Source of the DNA: Sitta carolinensis
Lineage: Eukaryota; Chordata; Aves; Passeriformes; Sittidae
Direction: 5' to 3'
DNA: 64,000 nt
Assembly: GCA_032173965.1 (NCBI GenBank)
Contig: CM063294.1
Span: forward strand, 6,928,452 to 6,992,451
Positions 38,873-51,279 of the stretch are shown piece after piece. A model generated the notes under the pieces. That model made no database searches. It was not told the DNA's origin and saw only the letters and a program-made list of their open reading frames with translations. The translations under genes and the position numbers were made by a program. Position 1 is the first letter of the stretch, and each line of letters opens with the position of its first letter.

Positions 38873-40599
38873 GACCACTTTTTTTCTCATTTATAAAAGA
38901 AGGGTGAAGTTATCACAGGCCTCTTGAGCAATGAAAAAAGTCTTTCACATATCTGTAAAATTCCGCCTATCCCTAAATTATCAGAATTTTGTCAAAGCTC
39001 CATGAAGTCTGCACTCAGCCCAGCAATTTGGTAAGCCCACAATGTCAGCATGGGAGCCCCAGTACCAGCTTTGCAGTTGTTATCCATCTGTTATAAACCA
39101 AGTTGACTCCTTTCATGTTCCCATGTTATTTCTAGACATGCTGATTACTTGAATTCCTTGTGATTTGTGTCATAACTCCAGACACATTAAATGTCCTGTG
39201 AAGTATGTTCATACACATGACCAAACCAGAAACTTTTTCTTGAGTATTTTCCTAAAAGGATGTCAGCCCACAGAAAATTGTCCAGTAATCTTTATGGCTA
39301 TGAAAGGAGTTCCAAACCGCTTGGGGTTTTTCATTGTCATTGCCTTTTTCTGTGTTTTCTGTCACCACTTGCCTTTGTAGGAGTAAATGCAAGTATGTCT
39401 TTACCTCCATGCTCTGTTAAGAGGAGCAGTAAGGTGCCTCACTCAGGAGTGTTATTTCTGGATTTTTCCCTGCTGCCTTTAGTGGTCTGTCCTGGGCTGT
39501 GGCACAAATGTCAGGAGTCAGTGCAGTCAGTGTGTCTGCCCTGCCACACTGTGGGCAGTGTCCCCCTCTCTCCATCCCACCACTGATGCTTCTGTGCTGA
39601 GCCTGATATTTGTTTTCTGAGTTCTCATGTTTGAATCATCAATAAGGGATTCTCTCCTTTCTAAACCTTCTTTAATCAAACATGCACCAGAGTGTTTGCA
39701 AAGCTGGCAGCACAGTGAGACCTTGCACCCTCTGTGCCAGCTGAGGAGCCCTTGAGACTGCATCCAGTACACTGGCACTGTTAGAGGCAGAGTCTCCAGA
39801 GAAAAATCACCTCTGGGTAGTCACAGTAACAGTTGGAAATGTTAATGCTTTTAAATGAGCAAAAGCATTATTTGCCCAATTAGTATTTTTAAACCTCAAG
39901 CCTGCAAAAATGGTCAGCTGTCTATATCACCCCCCTGCCAATGCAAATATCTCCTATTTTTGTGGCTGCTTTTCCATTTTGAACCTAACACTCCTGTTCA
40001 TGAGTGGATCCCATGTGGTGGTGCCTGAATGATTTCTAAACAGCAGAGTTGTTTGCTGGAGGCAGTAGATGTCCTATATTTTGACATTAATAAGGTGCCT
40101 GTTGTTGTATTGGATGACATTCTTATAAACAAGGTGGGGAAACATGGATTAGAGAAAACCACATTTGGAAAATAACATGAACATGATTGAGTTTACAGGA
40201 AGGAAACAATTTTTTATCAAGTCCCTCTTTGCTGTTTTCATTTAATGATCTGAAGATTATGGAATTTTCAAAACATTTGTGCAGCTTGAAAGGATAGAGT
40301 TAGGTTTCCATGGTTCTCGCTAGAGAGGTGGCCTGAAAAAAACGAAATTCTCAATTTTACATCTAATACTTGCATCTCAGAACTGGGAAATAACTAGGTG
40401 TAAATGGCAGCCCAGGGCAGGGGTGTGGGAATCAAATCAAAATAAAGAAAACAACTTTGGGGTGATACTATGGATTGTGATGTGACACTGATTCCTTGGC
40501 TGCAGTAGTAAGGCTGACATCAGGGTCTATAAATAGAAGTGCTATTTGTAAAATAACTGAATTTTTCTGTTCGGTCCTGTAGTGGCAATATGTGGTGGT

Positions 40600-40905
40600 C
40601 TGGATATGTCCTTCTAAGGGCTGCAACTCAAGGAAGGTTTGTATCAGTTAGAGAATATCCAAGGCATAGCAAGAAAGTTAACCCAAGTCCTAGAAAACAC
40701 GACTTAGAAGAAAGAGTTGTTCTTGTAAAAGGGAAATTAAGGAAGAGATGTGTGAATCTTGTAATACACAAAATGTTCTGCAGGGAAGAAGATAATGTGT
40801 TTCTGTCATGTTGGTTAGGACAAGTGAAGATCTGAAATTGCAGCAGTGAAAGTTCAAAGTGGTAGGAATGGGAAATATAAAGATTACCACAGTGAGAGGC
40901 AGGGA
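40600..40905 (+). mobile_element. Old CR1/L3-like LINE relic
   Basis: The alignment with the older amniote CR1/L3 group runs over about 300 bases, with many substitutions. Recognisable blocks are aactcaaggaaggtttgtatc, a ctagaaaacacgacttagaag block like CTAGAAAACATGACCTATGAG, and ctgcagggaagaagataatg. Further blocks are ttggttaggacaagtgaaga and ctgaaattgcagcagtgaaag. The first two are typical of the end of the CR1 reverse transcriptase region and the rest of the 3' segment. A frame of 81 residues crosses it by chance. Edges are uncertain. Confidence 0.7.
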
Positions 40906-41537
40906 TGGACTTACATCCATTGTGGTCCACACCAGGAGGGCTCTCAAGACCAGCAGAGAACTATTTCACAGGAACTGTGGAGGTACATTTGCCCCTAACC
41001 TCGCTGATAAATAGATTTTGCATGAATGATGGATACACCTGCATGAAATCATTGTATAAACAGTTGATTAAAACCCAAAAGTAAGGCTTGATAAACAGAT
41101 GGAGAACTCAACATGTCTTACTCAAAGACCGTATTTGCATTTTCCTCCTACCAGTCTAAAGCAGAGCTAGAATGGGTGGCTCAGAGTATAATCAAGATCA
41201 TAAAGGTTATTTTGATTTATTTTCAAGTAGAAGGTTGTCTACAATTTCTCCTTGTAATGGTGTGCACTCCCTCTTCAGGTGCATACAAGCATCAGCAAAT
41301 AACAAGTATATTGCTGTACATATTGAGTAGTATTTGAGTATGCATAGATATGTTTATCTTTCAGTATTTGCAAGCACAGGACAGGTTGAGCTTTATAAAA
41401 GGCTGTGTCTTTGTAAATTTGTCTCAGGTTCTCCTCTGGAATAGCTATGGGAAGAAGTTATCCTCTCTATTACCATGTGTGTGTAATTTCTGTGCTATGA
41501 AAAGAGTTTAAAAGAGAATGAATGCTAGAGGTTGAGC

Positions 41538-41554
41538 TTTTTTTTTTTTTTTTT
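41538..41554. repeat. Poly-T tract, 17 T
   Basis: Uninterrupted T run after gttgagc. Confidence 0.8.
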
Positions 41555-43146
41555 CTGAGAGGGAAATTACTATCCTGCATCAGTATTGTGTGTGTTTTCT
41601 TTGTTTCTGTTGCTTATAACAGTGAAAGGGAAAAAGCCCATAAGAATGTGCCATATTATATAAAATGTCCTCAGGAGCTTAGAGTGGCATTGCTGGGTTT
41701 TGAGCAATTTCAGTTTGTCAGTATTCCTGGCTTTAGCTGTTCATTAAATTTCTGGGTTGCTGTTTAAGAACTAATATATTTCTGTTAACTTTGTTTTGCT
41801 TCCAGGATTCTGGAAATTAGGGGGGGGGGAACATTCACCTTCTTTTTAATTTTCCTCAGATATGGCTGCTTAATAGGAATCATTCTATTGGGAACCATTT
41901 GTTAGTTCTAGCTAGCCCTAACACCTAAAGGAGACCAGGCTGAAGGAGAAATGGTGATGATGTGGCTCCTACTTTTCTTTACAGAGCTGACTCAGCAAGG
42001 GAGGGAGTGACATGCTGCATCATTTGAAGATCACGTATTGCAGCAAGTATTTCCAGGAATTTTCAGATGGACATGTAGGAATGAAACAGAAATCTAGTTC
42101 TAGATACTTCATGCCCAGCAACTTCTCATTATCTGCAGTTTCAAATCTGGAAGTCATCTTTATTAAGCTAAGATTTTTTTCAAGGAATAAAATTCAGCCT
42201 TCAGCAAGAAGGGAGAACAATACATTCTATTGAAATATGAATATACCAGGGAGCTCCCCTGACAGCATCCTTGTGGAATTTGTGATCTGTGCTCTGTGCC
42301 ACAACGGCGAAAGAGCCTGTCCATTTTCTGTCTTCAGTCATTATCATTTTATGTATGTTGTCATCTGTCCTGCTCCTTAGTTCAAGTTCTTTCCTGTGAT
42401 TAACCTCAGCAGGTTTCTGCATAGGGGAAGTTAGCAATGGCACGTTTAGGGAGTCAGTGAGTTTCATACAATCAATGTGCTCTATCTAAACAGATTGTAA
42501 TAAAAGTAACAAAGCACATGGAAACAAAGTCCCACATGTATAAAATAAAGTATTACTCAGCTAAGTACTTTTAAAACAATATGCAGCGTCAGTGCAAACT
42601 ATTTTTCTTGTAAAAGACATAAGTCCAAGAGCAGCCTTTGCTGTGTGGTAGCATATGCTTGTGCTTGGCAAAAGTAGTGGCAGAAAGCATGTCAGACGAC
42701 ACTGCTTAGAGTATTAAAGTTTTAACAAAATGTCAGAGAAAACTGGAAGCTGGTTAATCCACAGAAATCTGTCATAAAGATTGCATTGTAAGGTGGCTTC
42801 GGCATGAATTCTAGTGACATATGGGAGCTTAAAATATAATCTAATGATATATCTCTATCGGTGAGATGTTTATGTAACATGATTGCAACAGAGATGTCTT
42901 CTCTTGTTAATTTATTAGGATAATGAAAGTTACCATCTTTGTAGAACAATGCAAAGACCAAATTTTATTCATAAAAATCTTAGCATCAGAACAAGAATAC
43001 TTTTTTTTCCCCTATACATTTATGAAAAAGAGAAATGATTCAAAAGTTTGAAGCATGCTGAAGACTGGCAGCCTGCTCTAAGATATCTGTGTGCTGCTGA
43101 CTTCTGCTCTGCTCTGGGCTTCAGCATGGGCACCCAGGAAAAAGAC

Positions 43147-43181
43147 CATCAGGAATCCATCAGGAATTCCATCAGGAATAC
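43147..43181. repeat. Short tandem repeat of catcaggaat(t)c, three copies
   Basis: Copies read catcaggaatc, catcaggaattc and catcaggaatac, a unit of 11-12 bases. Confidence 0.8.
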
Positions 43182-43749
43182 AAGTGGAAGACAGAAGTTT
43201 GTTCAGAGAAGGCTCTGACATAAATAATTTCAAATGGGAATAATCAAGTTAAGGTCTTTTCAGTGGTACTCGAATTGAAAGAGCTCTGTCTGTAATGCTG
43301 AAGAAAAATCCTGAATTATTTCAATGTGCTGCAATTTATAAACTATAGGTTTTATTACTCTGTTGCTTGGTTTTATAGAAAATAAGAAAGAAATTTTGAG
43401 TTGCGCTGAGGTTCCAGAATTCATATTGGTCCTAAGTGTAAATGGGTTTTTTTGTGTTATGGAAAGGTTTTTAAATCAAATATTTTTTTGATGGACATGA
43501 TTTTTAATGTGATGGGCTGTAATGTATCACTAATGAACCATCTGATTGTGTCAAAATCCCACATGTGGTGCAGTTAAAATGTTTTCTCATATCCTTTATG
43601 TCAGTGGTGATACTTACACTCATTAATCAAATACTGTGACAGAGAGCAGAAGTCTCTCCACCATTTTTTTTTCCCCCAAGATGTGAAATTGCGCTGAGCA
43701 CTGCCAGGCCCTTTGCAGCTGCTGCTGTCTGCCTGTGAGGTGGGGATAT

Positions 43750-43841
43750 GGGCTCCCGGCAGGGATGGGGCTCCCGGCAGGGAGGTGGGCTCCCGGCAGG
43801 GATGGGGCTCCCGGCGGGGGCCGGGGCTCCCGGCAGGGCTG
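43750..43841. repeat. GC-rich minisatellite, five copies of an 18-19 base unit
   Basis: Five consecutive units start at 43750, 43768, 43787, 43805 and 43824. Each begins gggctcccggc and ends with variants of agggatg, agggaggt or gggggcc. Copies differ by a few bases. The G-rich strand also gives tracts GGGGG, GGGG, GGG and GGGG with loops of 2, 9 and 2 bases at 43816-43844, which fits a G-quadruplex motif. Confidence 0.85.
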
Positions 43842-43934
43842 GGGAGGGGGGACACATCCCTGCAGCTCGGTGCAGCCCCGAGCTGGCGGCCCCAGGCAGG
43901 GGTCAGTGCCCGCGAGGGGCAGCTGCTGCCACCG

Positions 43935-43958
43935 CATCCCTGCATCCCTGCATCCCTG
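43935..43958. repeat. Three perfect tandem copies of catccctg
   Basis: The unit catccctg occurs three times head to tail inside the same GC-rich island as the minisatellite. Confidence 0.85.
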
Positions 43959-44276
43959 CTGGTGCTGCCCCAGGGAGGGCTGGGAAGGGCTCAGCCCCTC
44001 CCAAATGGTCAGGCACCCCGGATTCTGGCTACTTGTAGAGCGGTCTAAATAGACTCCAGCCACTTCTTGAAAGCTGGCTTTTTCATTTAATAATTATTTT
44101 AGATAGATTACAGGAGGACAGAGGTAATGCTGTCTAATACATTGCTGTGGAAGAGCATTCCTTTTAAACAAGGATGAAAGTTATTGCTATATATGTATTC
44201 AGATCACATTTGTTGTGATTTTCTGGTACCCTGAAAGATGTATGCAGCAATATTATACCTCTTTCATGTATTCTTC

Positions 44277-44312
44277 CTTTTCTCTCTCTCTTTTTTTTTT
44301 TTTTTTTTTTTT
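44277..44312. repeat. CT repeat plus 22-T tract
   Basis: About six CT units lead directly into an uninterrupted run of 22 T (44291-44312). Confidence 0.85.
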
Positions 44313-44675
44313 AAGCCTGATGACTGTGCGAGAGAAATCAATGCCCAGTTTTGTAGATTCTGTATCAGGAAAGCACAGGGTTGGCACAAAATATACCTAT
44401 GTACACAATTACTTTTAGCTGTTGAAGTATTTTCTGTATCTGAGAGAACAATAAGTCTCTGTTGGCTTGTTATGTGTGGTAGGGAGAGTTGTGTGGGTAA
44501 AATGCCATGTGATTGCCTTTCTGTGGGCTGTGTCATAATGCAAGAATACAGCACAGTGAATTAAAGGAAGAGAATTCAACTAGAGGGATCTGTTGTTGGG
44601 CTTAAGAGTCCCCATGGTTTATTTTTCAAATAGTTTAGAGAAGAAAGATGTTGGAGGATATTAGTCCTTTTAATG

Positions 44676-44757
44676 CTGTTCAGGTATGTGCCAGCAGCAC
44701 ACTCCAGGTATCTGTGACGCTTTACAATTCTTGACACTATTCATGTTCACAGCTTAG
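44676..44757 (+). mobile_element. MIR-like SINE core relic
   Basis: The sequence shows aggtatgtgccagcagcac followed by gctttacaattcttgacac and attcatgttcacagc. These correspond in order to the MIR core blocks TATGTGCCAGGCAC, GCTTTACAATTATTAACTC and ATTTAATCCTCACAAC. It is short and diverged, so this is a likely rather than certain call. Confidence 0.5.
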
Positions 44758-45146
44758 AGCAGATATGAAACATAGCACAGTCCACAGGCAAACTGAACAT
44801 ATTGTTTCATGACTGTAGCTTGGCTGTGTCTGCATAATATTTTTTTCATTTTTTCCCTATAATATGAGACTTATATTAAAAACAATTCCATCCTTTGGTT
44901 CAGGAGAATGTCCTTGTGTTTTGTGGTTCTGCTGAGCTCTTCTAAATGCTGAGAGAAATAAAAAAAAAAACCACCCTTAGAGTAGCATTTGTCTGAAGAG
45001 TTAGTGTTTAAATCACTTAAGGACAATGATCTAGATAAATAAATTGTTTAAACTACCTGTATTGCCAACAGAAAGTTGTACATCCCCCCCAGTCGGGTTG
45101 TCAGACCTGGTTTACAAGGGAGTGTATCCTTCTGGGGTTAATTCTT

Positions 45147-45165
45147 TCCACATTCTGTATGTGGA
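45147..45165. repeat. Small perfect stem-loop
   Basis: A 7-base stem, tccacat with atgtgga, closes on the loop tctgt. Confidence 0.6.
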
Positions 45166-45465
45166 GTCCAGGTGCCTAGTCTGAGTCTAAAGATTAGGAT
45201 TGTGAATATAGGGATGTTAAATCTCTCTCTAGCCTGAATTGAGCTATTAAAATCCTCAGAATTCTCAGTATGTTATTTTTGTCCTTTTGCACTATCAACA
45301 TTTAATATGTATTCTATCCTGTTTATTCTGCTGGTAAAACTGGAAATTTCCTCAAATCCACATATTCTGTGTCTGTGGAATGTACATTTTATATCTAGTC
45401 AGCAACTCTATAATCTGGACAATTGATCATGAGTCTTTGTGCTTGCCCATGAATACCTGTCTTTT

Positions 45466-45472
45466 TATATAT

Positions 45473-45506
<34 letters not shown>
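45466..45506. repeat. TA microsatellite
   Basis: Interrupted by one aaa near its start, then an uninterrupted TA run of about 28 bases to 45505. Confidence 0.9.
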
Positions 45507-45508
<2 letters not shown>

Positions 45509-45794
45509 TGAATCCTAAGAGGCTTTAACCATGGTAGTTCATTCAAAATGAGAATGGTTTCAGGTTAGGTATAATCATGATTTGAAGGACTGTGTGTCTT
45601 CAGTCATCTTCTTTTATCAGGGAAAAAAAACCTCTTATGTGTTATAAGTATTTATATCTCTAGATTCTCTCAGAGAAAATTTCTTAATTCCAAAGTAATC
45701 TTTGGAATGATCAGTATCTGGGCTAGAGGAGCTAATACCATAACGTCGGAAGCAAGGCTTAGTGTCTCTGACGTTGAGTGCACTTTTCCCTTGA

Positions 45795-45811
45795 TTTTTT
45801 TTTTTTTTTTT
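45795..45811. repeat. Poly-T tract, 17 T
   Basis: Uninterrupted T run followed by ccaatttccag, which resembles an acceptor. No coding exon follows that I can recognise. Confidence 0.8.
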
Positions 45812-46270
45812 CCAATTTCCAGGGTATCTGAGCACAGCCCATCATTCAGCACTGTTTTCTACATGTTGAGCAGAGCCTTTGCAGCTCACTCCTGTGTGGT
45901 TCAGGGAGTAAAAGCCAACCTGGTGACATCATGCCATAATCATATGAGTGGTGTTTCTTTGGCTATATTTGTGTTCTGTAGAGAAAACTGGTGACTAAAT
46001 GCTAATGGTGAGTACAATTGTTACAAGGAAAAGGAACAGGAAATGTTAAATAGCTCAGGTATGTAGCCCACTTCCAAATGGTGCACATTGGCACCAGGCC
46101 CTGGAGACTATCTGATGAAAATTCCCATTTAAGGAGTACTGCTCTAAGGTGTAGAACAAGGTGCATTTCTCTTTACAGGTCATGTCCCTGATGTCATTAG
46201 GTTTATCTCTTAAAGAAAGCTCATTTATGAGAGTTGTGTCCCAGTAAGGGTGAGCAGCTGGTGTGGAAAA

Positions 46271-46352
46271 GCACCAGACTGGCAAACAGATTTCTGATTC
46301 TTCATTTACCACTAATTTGGTCACTTCTGTGACCTGTGGTGACATTTATCTG
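46271..46352 (-). mobile_element. Possible MIR-like fragment
   Basis: The + strand order ccactaatttggtcacttct, gtgacct, then atctgtgctatagtttcttt loosely follows the reverse complement of the MIR 5' half (ACTAGCTGTGTGACCTTGG then CTGTGCCTCAGTTTCC). The similarity is weak. Confidence 0.25.
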
Positions 46353-46775
46353 TGCTATAGTTTCTTTTTATACTGTATTAATGTTTCTCTGGCAAACCCC
46401 CTGCGTGAGTTGAAGCTGCTGTGATCTGGAGTGATTGGGTTTTTAGGAGCATAGAGCATTAGGAGGAAGCTGCCTATAGTAAGAGCAGTGAAATATAATA
46501 TAGCTCCTCATATGAAACAATACTACTGGGGGAGAACTGCTTAAGTCAATTGCATTTCCAGGTTATCAGCAATAATTGCTCTCAACATTATGCCCTTTGC
46601 ATGTAATTACCTCTTTATTTAAAGCTGGTTTTGTAAAGCTTTTCCTCTTCCACATGTTTTATGATTCGGGCACCTAATGACCCCCCAAGAGAAAGCACAC
46701 CGTGCACAGATTGGCCCCATTAGTGCAGACTGCATAATAAGATAATACTATAGACTGTTACACATTCATTTTACA

Positions 46776-46800
46776 TTTTTTTTTTTTTTTTTTTTTTTTT
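46776..46800. repeat. Poly-T tract, 25 T
   Basis: Uninterrupted T run in the middle of a stretch that otherwise looks conserved in texture. Confidence 0.85.
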
Positions 46801-49800
46801 ACCTTTCTTACTGACTCCAAGCAGAAATTGATAGCATTGGGCAGTGTATGGGAGCACACTAATCTGATTTGTCTCTCCCTGAAGATTACAAGCTGTACGC
46901 CGTCTGGCCTGCTAGAACACAATTAACAGATTATATTATGTTTTTGCTATATTTACTTAAGAAATATTTTTTATCATATCAGTATTCACATATAACATCT
47001 TAAAAAGGAATACAGTAATTTTTATGCATGTATTTTTAAGAAAAGCAAATTATTTCACGTAATCAAGTGATTTTTCAATCCCAACAAGATTTGAAAAATA
47101 GAGCAGGTATATTGAAATCCAGGGATTACATGCACTCCACCTGATTGCATTTATATAACATATGCATGAATTCCTGATTTGGTCTTCTATTTCTTTGACT
47201 TCAGACTATTTTTTTCCCTCTTAAAATACAAAGAAGTACTTGGAATTTAGCTAGTTAGGAGTGTAATTTTGAGAAACACTCAAGCCAGCCTTCCTTTTTC
47301 TGAAGCATTCAGTTAGTGCCTTTTATTTTTTACTGTATAGGAAATTAAAACTAAACACTTTGAATATCAAAGGCATTTGCACATAAGAATGGGTTTGCAG
47401 TGAGGAAAAAGATTTTTGCTTTTGTGTCTCCATCGATCTCCAACAAGGACAGAGAATATTTTGTCTTTTCTTATGCAACTATAGTGTTTCAAGTATGAGA
47501 ATAAATGTTTGTCACAGGAAACAGACGTTCTTTTGAAGAACTAAAAAAGCTACAAAACCCCCCGAAACAGAGAGCAGAACAAGCCCTGCTGCCCATGTTA
47601 TTAATAGCAGCAGAGCTCAAGGAGACATGAGGATCTGGAATATTTCAGTGAGAAGCCCTCAGGTCAGGGTTTTTAGCAAAAGTTGCACAACAAGTTCATG
47701 CTGGTTTGGATGCCGCAGTTATTTTCTCGTGTTTGCAAGCAGCCAGAGTTTTCATCTGGTTTGTAGGGTGGGTTTGGAAGTGGTTTGTTGGGAGCTTTTG
47801 GAGGTTTTGGGGTTTTTTTTCTTTCTCCTGTAGTGTAAATCCTGACAGCACAGGTGAGAGGTCAGAACAATTGAGGGCTAAAGATCTAGAGGAGATAAGA
47901 TGCTGTGTGAGGCTTTCTGTTTGACATGGGGTTGCAAATTTAAATGATGAGATTATGCCATTAGCTACCTAGTTTACAGAGTAAAATCTAAAATTGATGT
48001 GGAATGCATGGAGCATATTTGCTTGAGATTGCTAACACTTAAATTTGATTTTGGAAAGAGGTTAAATTTGATATATTTATATATTTCACTGTGTGAAAGC
48101 CACATATGTTAAGTTTCCAAGGTAAATCCCAAAGTAATATGGCACTTTACTGTTAAATCATGAATCAACCCAGCTTTTATTGAATAAATCTGATGGGTTT
48201 GATAATTATGTGATGAGTAAAGACAAAGTCATACATTTAAGCATATTCCTTGCACATTTTTCGATTTTCTTACAGCTGCCTTGCCCCATTTCAGTTATAA
48301 GCCTTTTCTTATTAAAGCAATATTCATTATTAGGATGAAGAAGAAACAATATTATGTGAAAAAGTAACACGTTAAAATGACTTCTCAGCCTTGTATATTG
48401 ATCAAACTGTCTAAATGCCAATAAGGTGGGACTTCTCCAATCTTCAGTAACAGCTAATCCAGTTTAGTAGTGGTTATTCCTAGACAGAAAAGAAACAATA
48501 GGAGCTATTATTATTATTCTCTATGAACTAAATTAGTGATTTTTTTTTTCAAGTACATCATTAGGACAGGGGGAAGAGATCTAAGGATGGGGACTTCTGA
48601 TTCCTCAGTGATTTCAAATTCTTCAATATATTCCTATAGTTCATTATATCCTTAAGCAAATAAGAGGAATTTGTAAGAAAAACCATTTATATAAAATCTA
48701 AATCCTTTAAATTGGTCTGTGTTAAAGATATGTAATGTATATAAATACAAATAAATGTATATAAACTAACATGAGGGTAGCATTTTTGTTTCTTCTAAAG
48801 CATCAGCTCCCCATTGCAAGTGCTAGGTGAATGAGATATGTACAAATGCAGAAATCTTGGGTTTACTTATTCAAGTGTATGTACAGAAAATCAATGGAAG
48901 AGGTGGCATATCTGTCTTTAAAAGCTCCATTATAAAGCAGAGCCTTGTATCTAAATCTAGAGTGATCTCTGTATGTAAGTGACTCAGAAGTTCCTTTATG
49001 TTCCCACAGAAATACTTACTTTCTGTTTAGACTATTGAGCAGCCAAAGTGAACTGCTGACAGATTGTTTTATTATTTTGCCATTCTTGCTAGGTGTAGTT
49101 AAAAACATAAAAGTTCGCTGTCAGGTAGTATCAGCACCAACCTACTACAGTAAGACAGAAAACATGTAACACATTACTTATTTTAATAGGAAAGATGAAT
49201 TAATGATTGAGAATTTTCCAGGAATTTTCATTTCATAGTCATTGAATATAAGTGAAAGGAAAGTTTGGAGTGGGTTCCTTTCCCCTTGAAGTTACTTTTC
49301 ACTTAAAAATACCATAAAGTAAAAGGGTTTCTCTGGTTCTGCCTGTATCAATCTGCAGAGATCCTGCAGCCATTACACATGAAATGAGTAAAGGACTCGC
49401 AGTCCCAGCCTGGGCACCAGAAGATGTTTCATTCCTGGCGCCTCCCTGTCTTCCTGGTTCTAATGACTCCCAGAGCAGAGTGGAGTGTTGCACATGCCTT
49501 GAGTTCCCCAGGTCTGTTACTAACAGTAAACTTGCTGTACAGTCACAGCCCAGTGGCTGCAGAATGAGGGCACAGTGAAAAAAACAGCAATAGTGATCAG
49601 CATAACAGCAATTAAATCTTCTCCAATGGGAGGCAGGGCAATAATGAAAAGTGGAGATTTAAGGCCATGCTAGAACTCTTTATTCAGTGTGCCTTTTGTC
49701 AGACAGAGTTAGAGCAATTCAGTTTTCAGAACCAAAGCCCCCTTTAAGGTCTCTTAAGTAGTGTTTTAGTCTCTTAAAATCTCGATTCCTACACATTGCA

Positions 49801-50432
49801 GAGATTTAAAAGCAGTGCTGCAGTAGGAAGAATTCAAGTACCTGGTGTTATAGATGCAGGTTATAATTGATGCTAGGTGCACACACGGGAATTGAGGCAT
49901 TTCTTTAATCAACAGCTGGCAGCCACTTTTCAGCAGATAATTAAAGTCACTTGCTGACTGAGAGCTGAGCTAGGGCAACCAAGTGCTCTAGGTGAGAAGT
50001 GGGTTGGAAGGAAATCCACAGTGCACGAACAAGTAGCAATCACAGCACATAGCATGCCCTGGAGGCTTCCTTGCTAGTGTAAAAGCAACTTTACAGAAAC
50101 AAACATGTTTTCCAAATAAATCAGATTTGTTAAAGCTGGATATATTTAATAAAACCACTTCAGAACATATAGTAATTTCTATTGCTTTGGACAGCTTTGT
50201 GAGATGGACTTCTAAAGCATTCATTTTTCTGTTCAGGATTACCAATAATTGCTTTTATTTCATCTATCCTAAGTTGTAGCACTTAACTTGGGGAATCAGT
50301 AATATATAGATTTAATTCACAATTTCCTAAATCATAAGTCTGTATTTTGCTTTCAGTAAAATTAATTGAAAGCAATACTGTGCGTACACCTCCATTTTAT
50401 GATGAAAATTTTTATTTTCTAAATTAAATTAA

Positions 50433-50450
50433 AATTCTCATGTGAGAATT
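50433..50450. repeat. Near-perfect 18-base palindrome
   Basis: aattctca and tgagaatt are exact reverse complements separated by tg. Confidence 0.7.
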
Positions 50451-51279
50451 ACAGTAATGGTGCTCCATATTTCTGTTATTCAAAGGGCAGCCTTGAGGCA
50501 AAGATGAATTTTTTTAAACCACTCTTTGCTTCGAGGTTTTAAAAATTATTTTCTCTCAATATTTATGTAATTGTCAAAGCTCAAAGCTTTAATCTTGATG
50601 CTTTATTTGTCCTGCACTGCAGTTGCATGTGGATTTACTAACAGTAGGGTTTGTTAATGCTGTGTTTCTGATATGTACTCCTTTCCTTTCATCACTAATA
50701 GGATAGGATTTTAACTCATAAGTATAATGCTGATGGATATAATGAACGGCTTAATCAGGGGTTTCATCTTTCATCAGTGAGGTAGTCCAGTGACTTGATG
50801 TTAATGATAATGAAGTGGCTAGTGAACCTAGAGAAAAACATTAACTGCAGTCATTAAAGATAGTAGAATTGAATTTGGGTTTTAATTCACAATGTTAGTG
50901 AATGTAACAACTTGCCAGATGTAGAACATGCTCTTATTAGTTAATATATCCCTTCTAGAATTGTAAATGAAGGGTATGTTTCCAAGGATGTTTTGCATGT
51001 GTATCAAAGCAAATACCAGCTTTCTCCTAGGCAAGTAAAAAAAATACCAGAATATAACAGAAAATCCTGATGATTCAGTTCATGGCTTTAGTTAATTTTT
51101 AAGATTTCCACCTTTGGGAACACTTGAAAATATTAGTCATCTGTATTTCAGGAGGGGTTCAAATATCTTTCAGTAAGTGTCCTCATTGCTACTTTGGGCA
51201 TGCAGAAGCTAAATAGTGGAATTTAAAAAAATCTTAAATTAATTCAACTTGAAAACTATGATAGAACTGAGTTTTCTTG

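Larger units (their letters stand above)
43690..44045. other. Small GC- and CpG-rich island within the intron
   Basis: This stretch is sharply richer in G+C and CpG than its surroundings. It contains the minisatellite, repeated ccggc, and cgcgagg- and ggcggcc-like motifs. Because stop codons are rare in such sequence, overlapping frames of 76-146 residues are open on both strands at once. None shows a domain I recognise. It could be a CpG island or simply expanded GC-rich repeat DNA. Confidence 0.65.

Noticed and set aside
41029..41045. atggatacacct, which resembles the start of the next beta-subunit exon
   Set aside because: There is no AG acceptor immediately before it, and the following codons do not continue as Thr-Asp-Asp-Ile.
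43623..44063. 146-residue open frame on the - strand, with other long frames on both strands
   Set aside because: All lie in the GC-rich minisatellite island, where stop codons are rare. The translations are repeats of Pro, Gly, Ser and Arg with no domain, and several frames are open at once.
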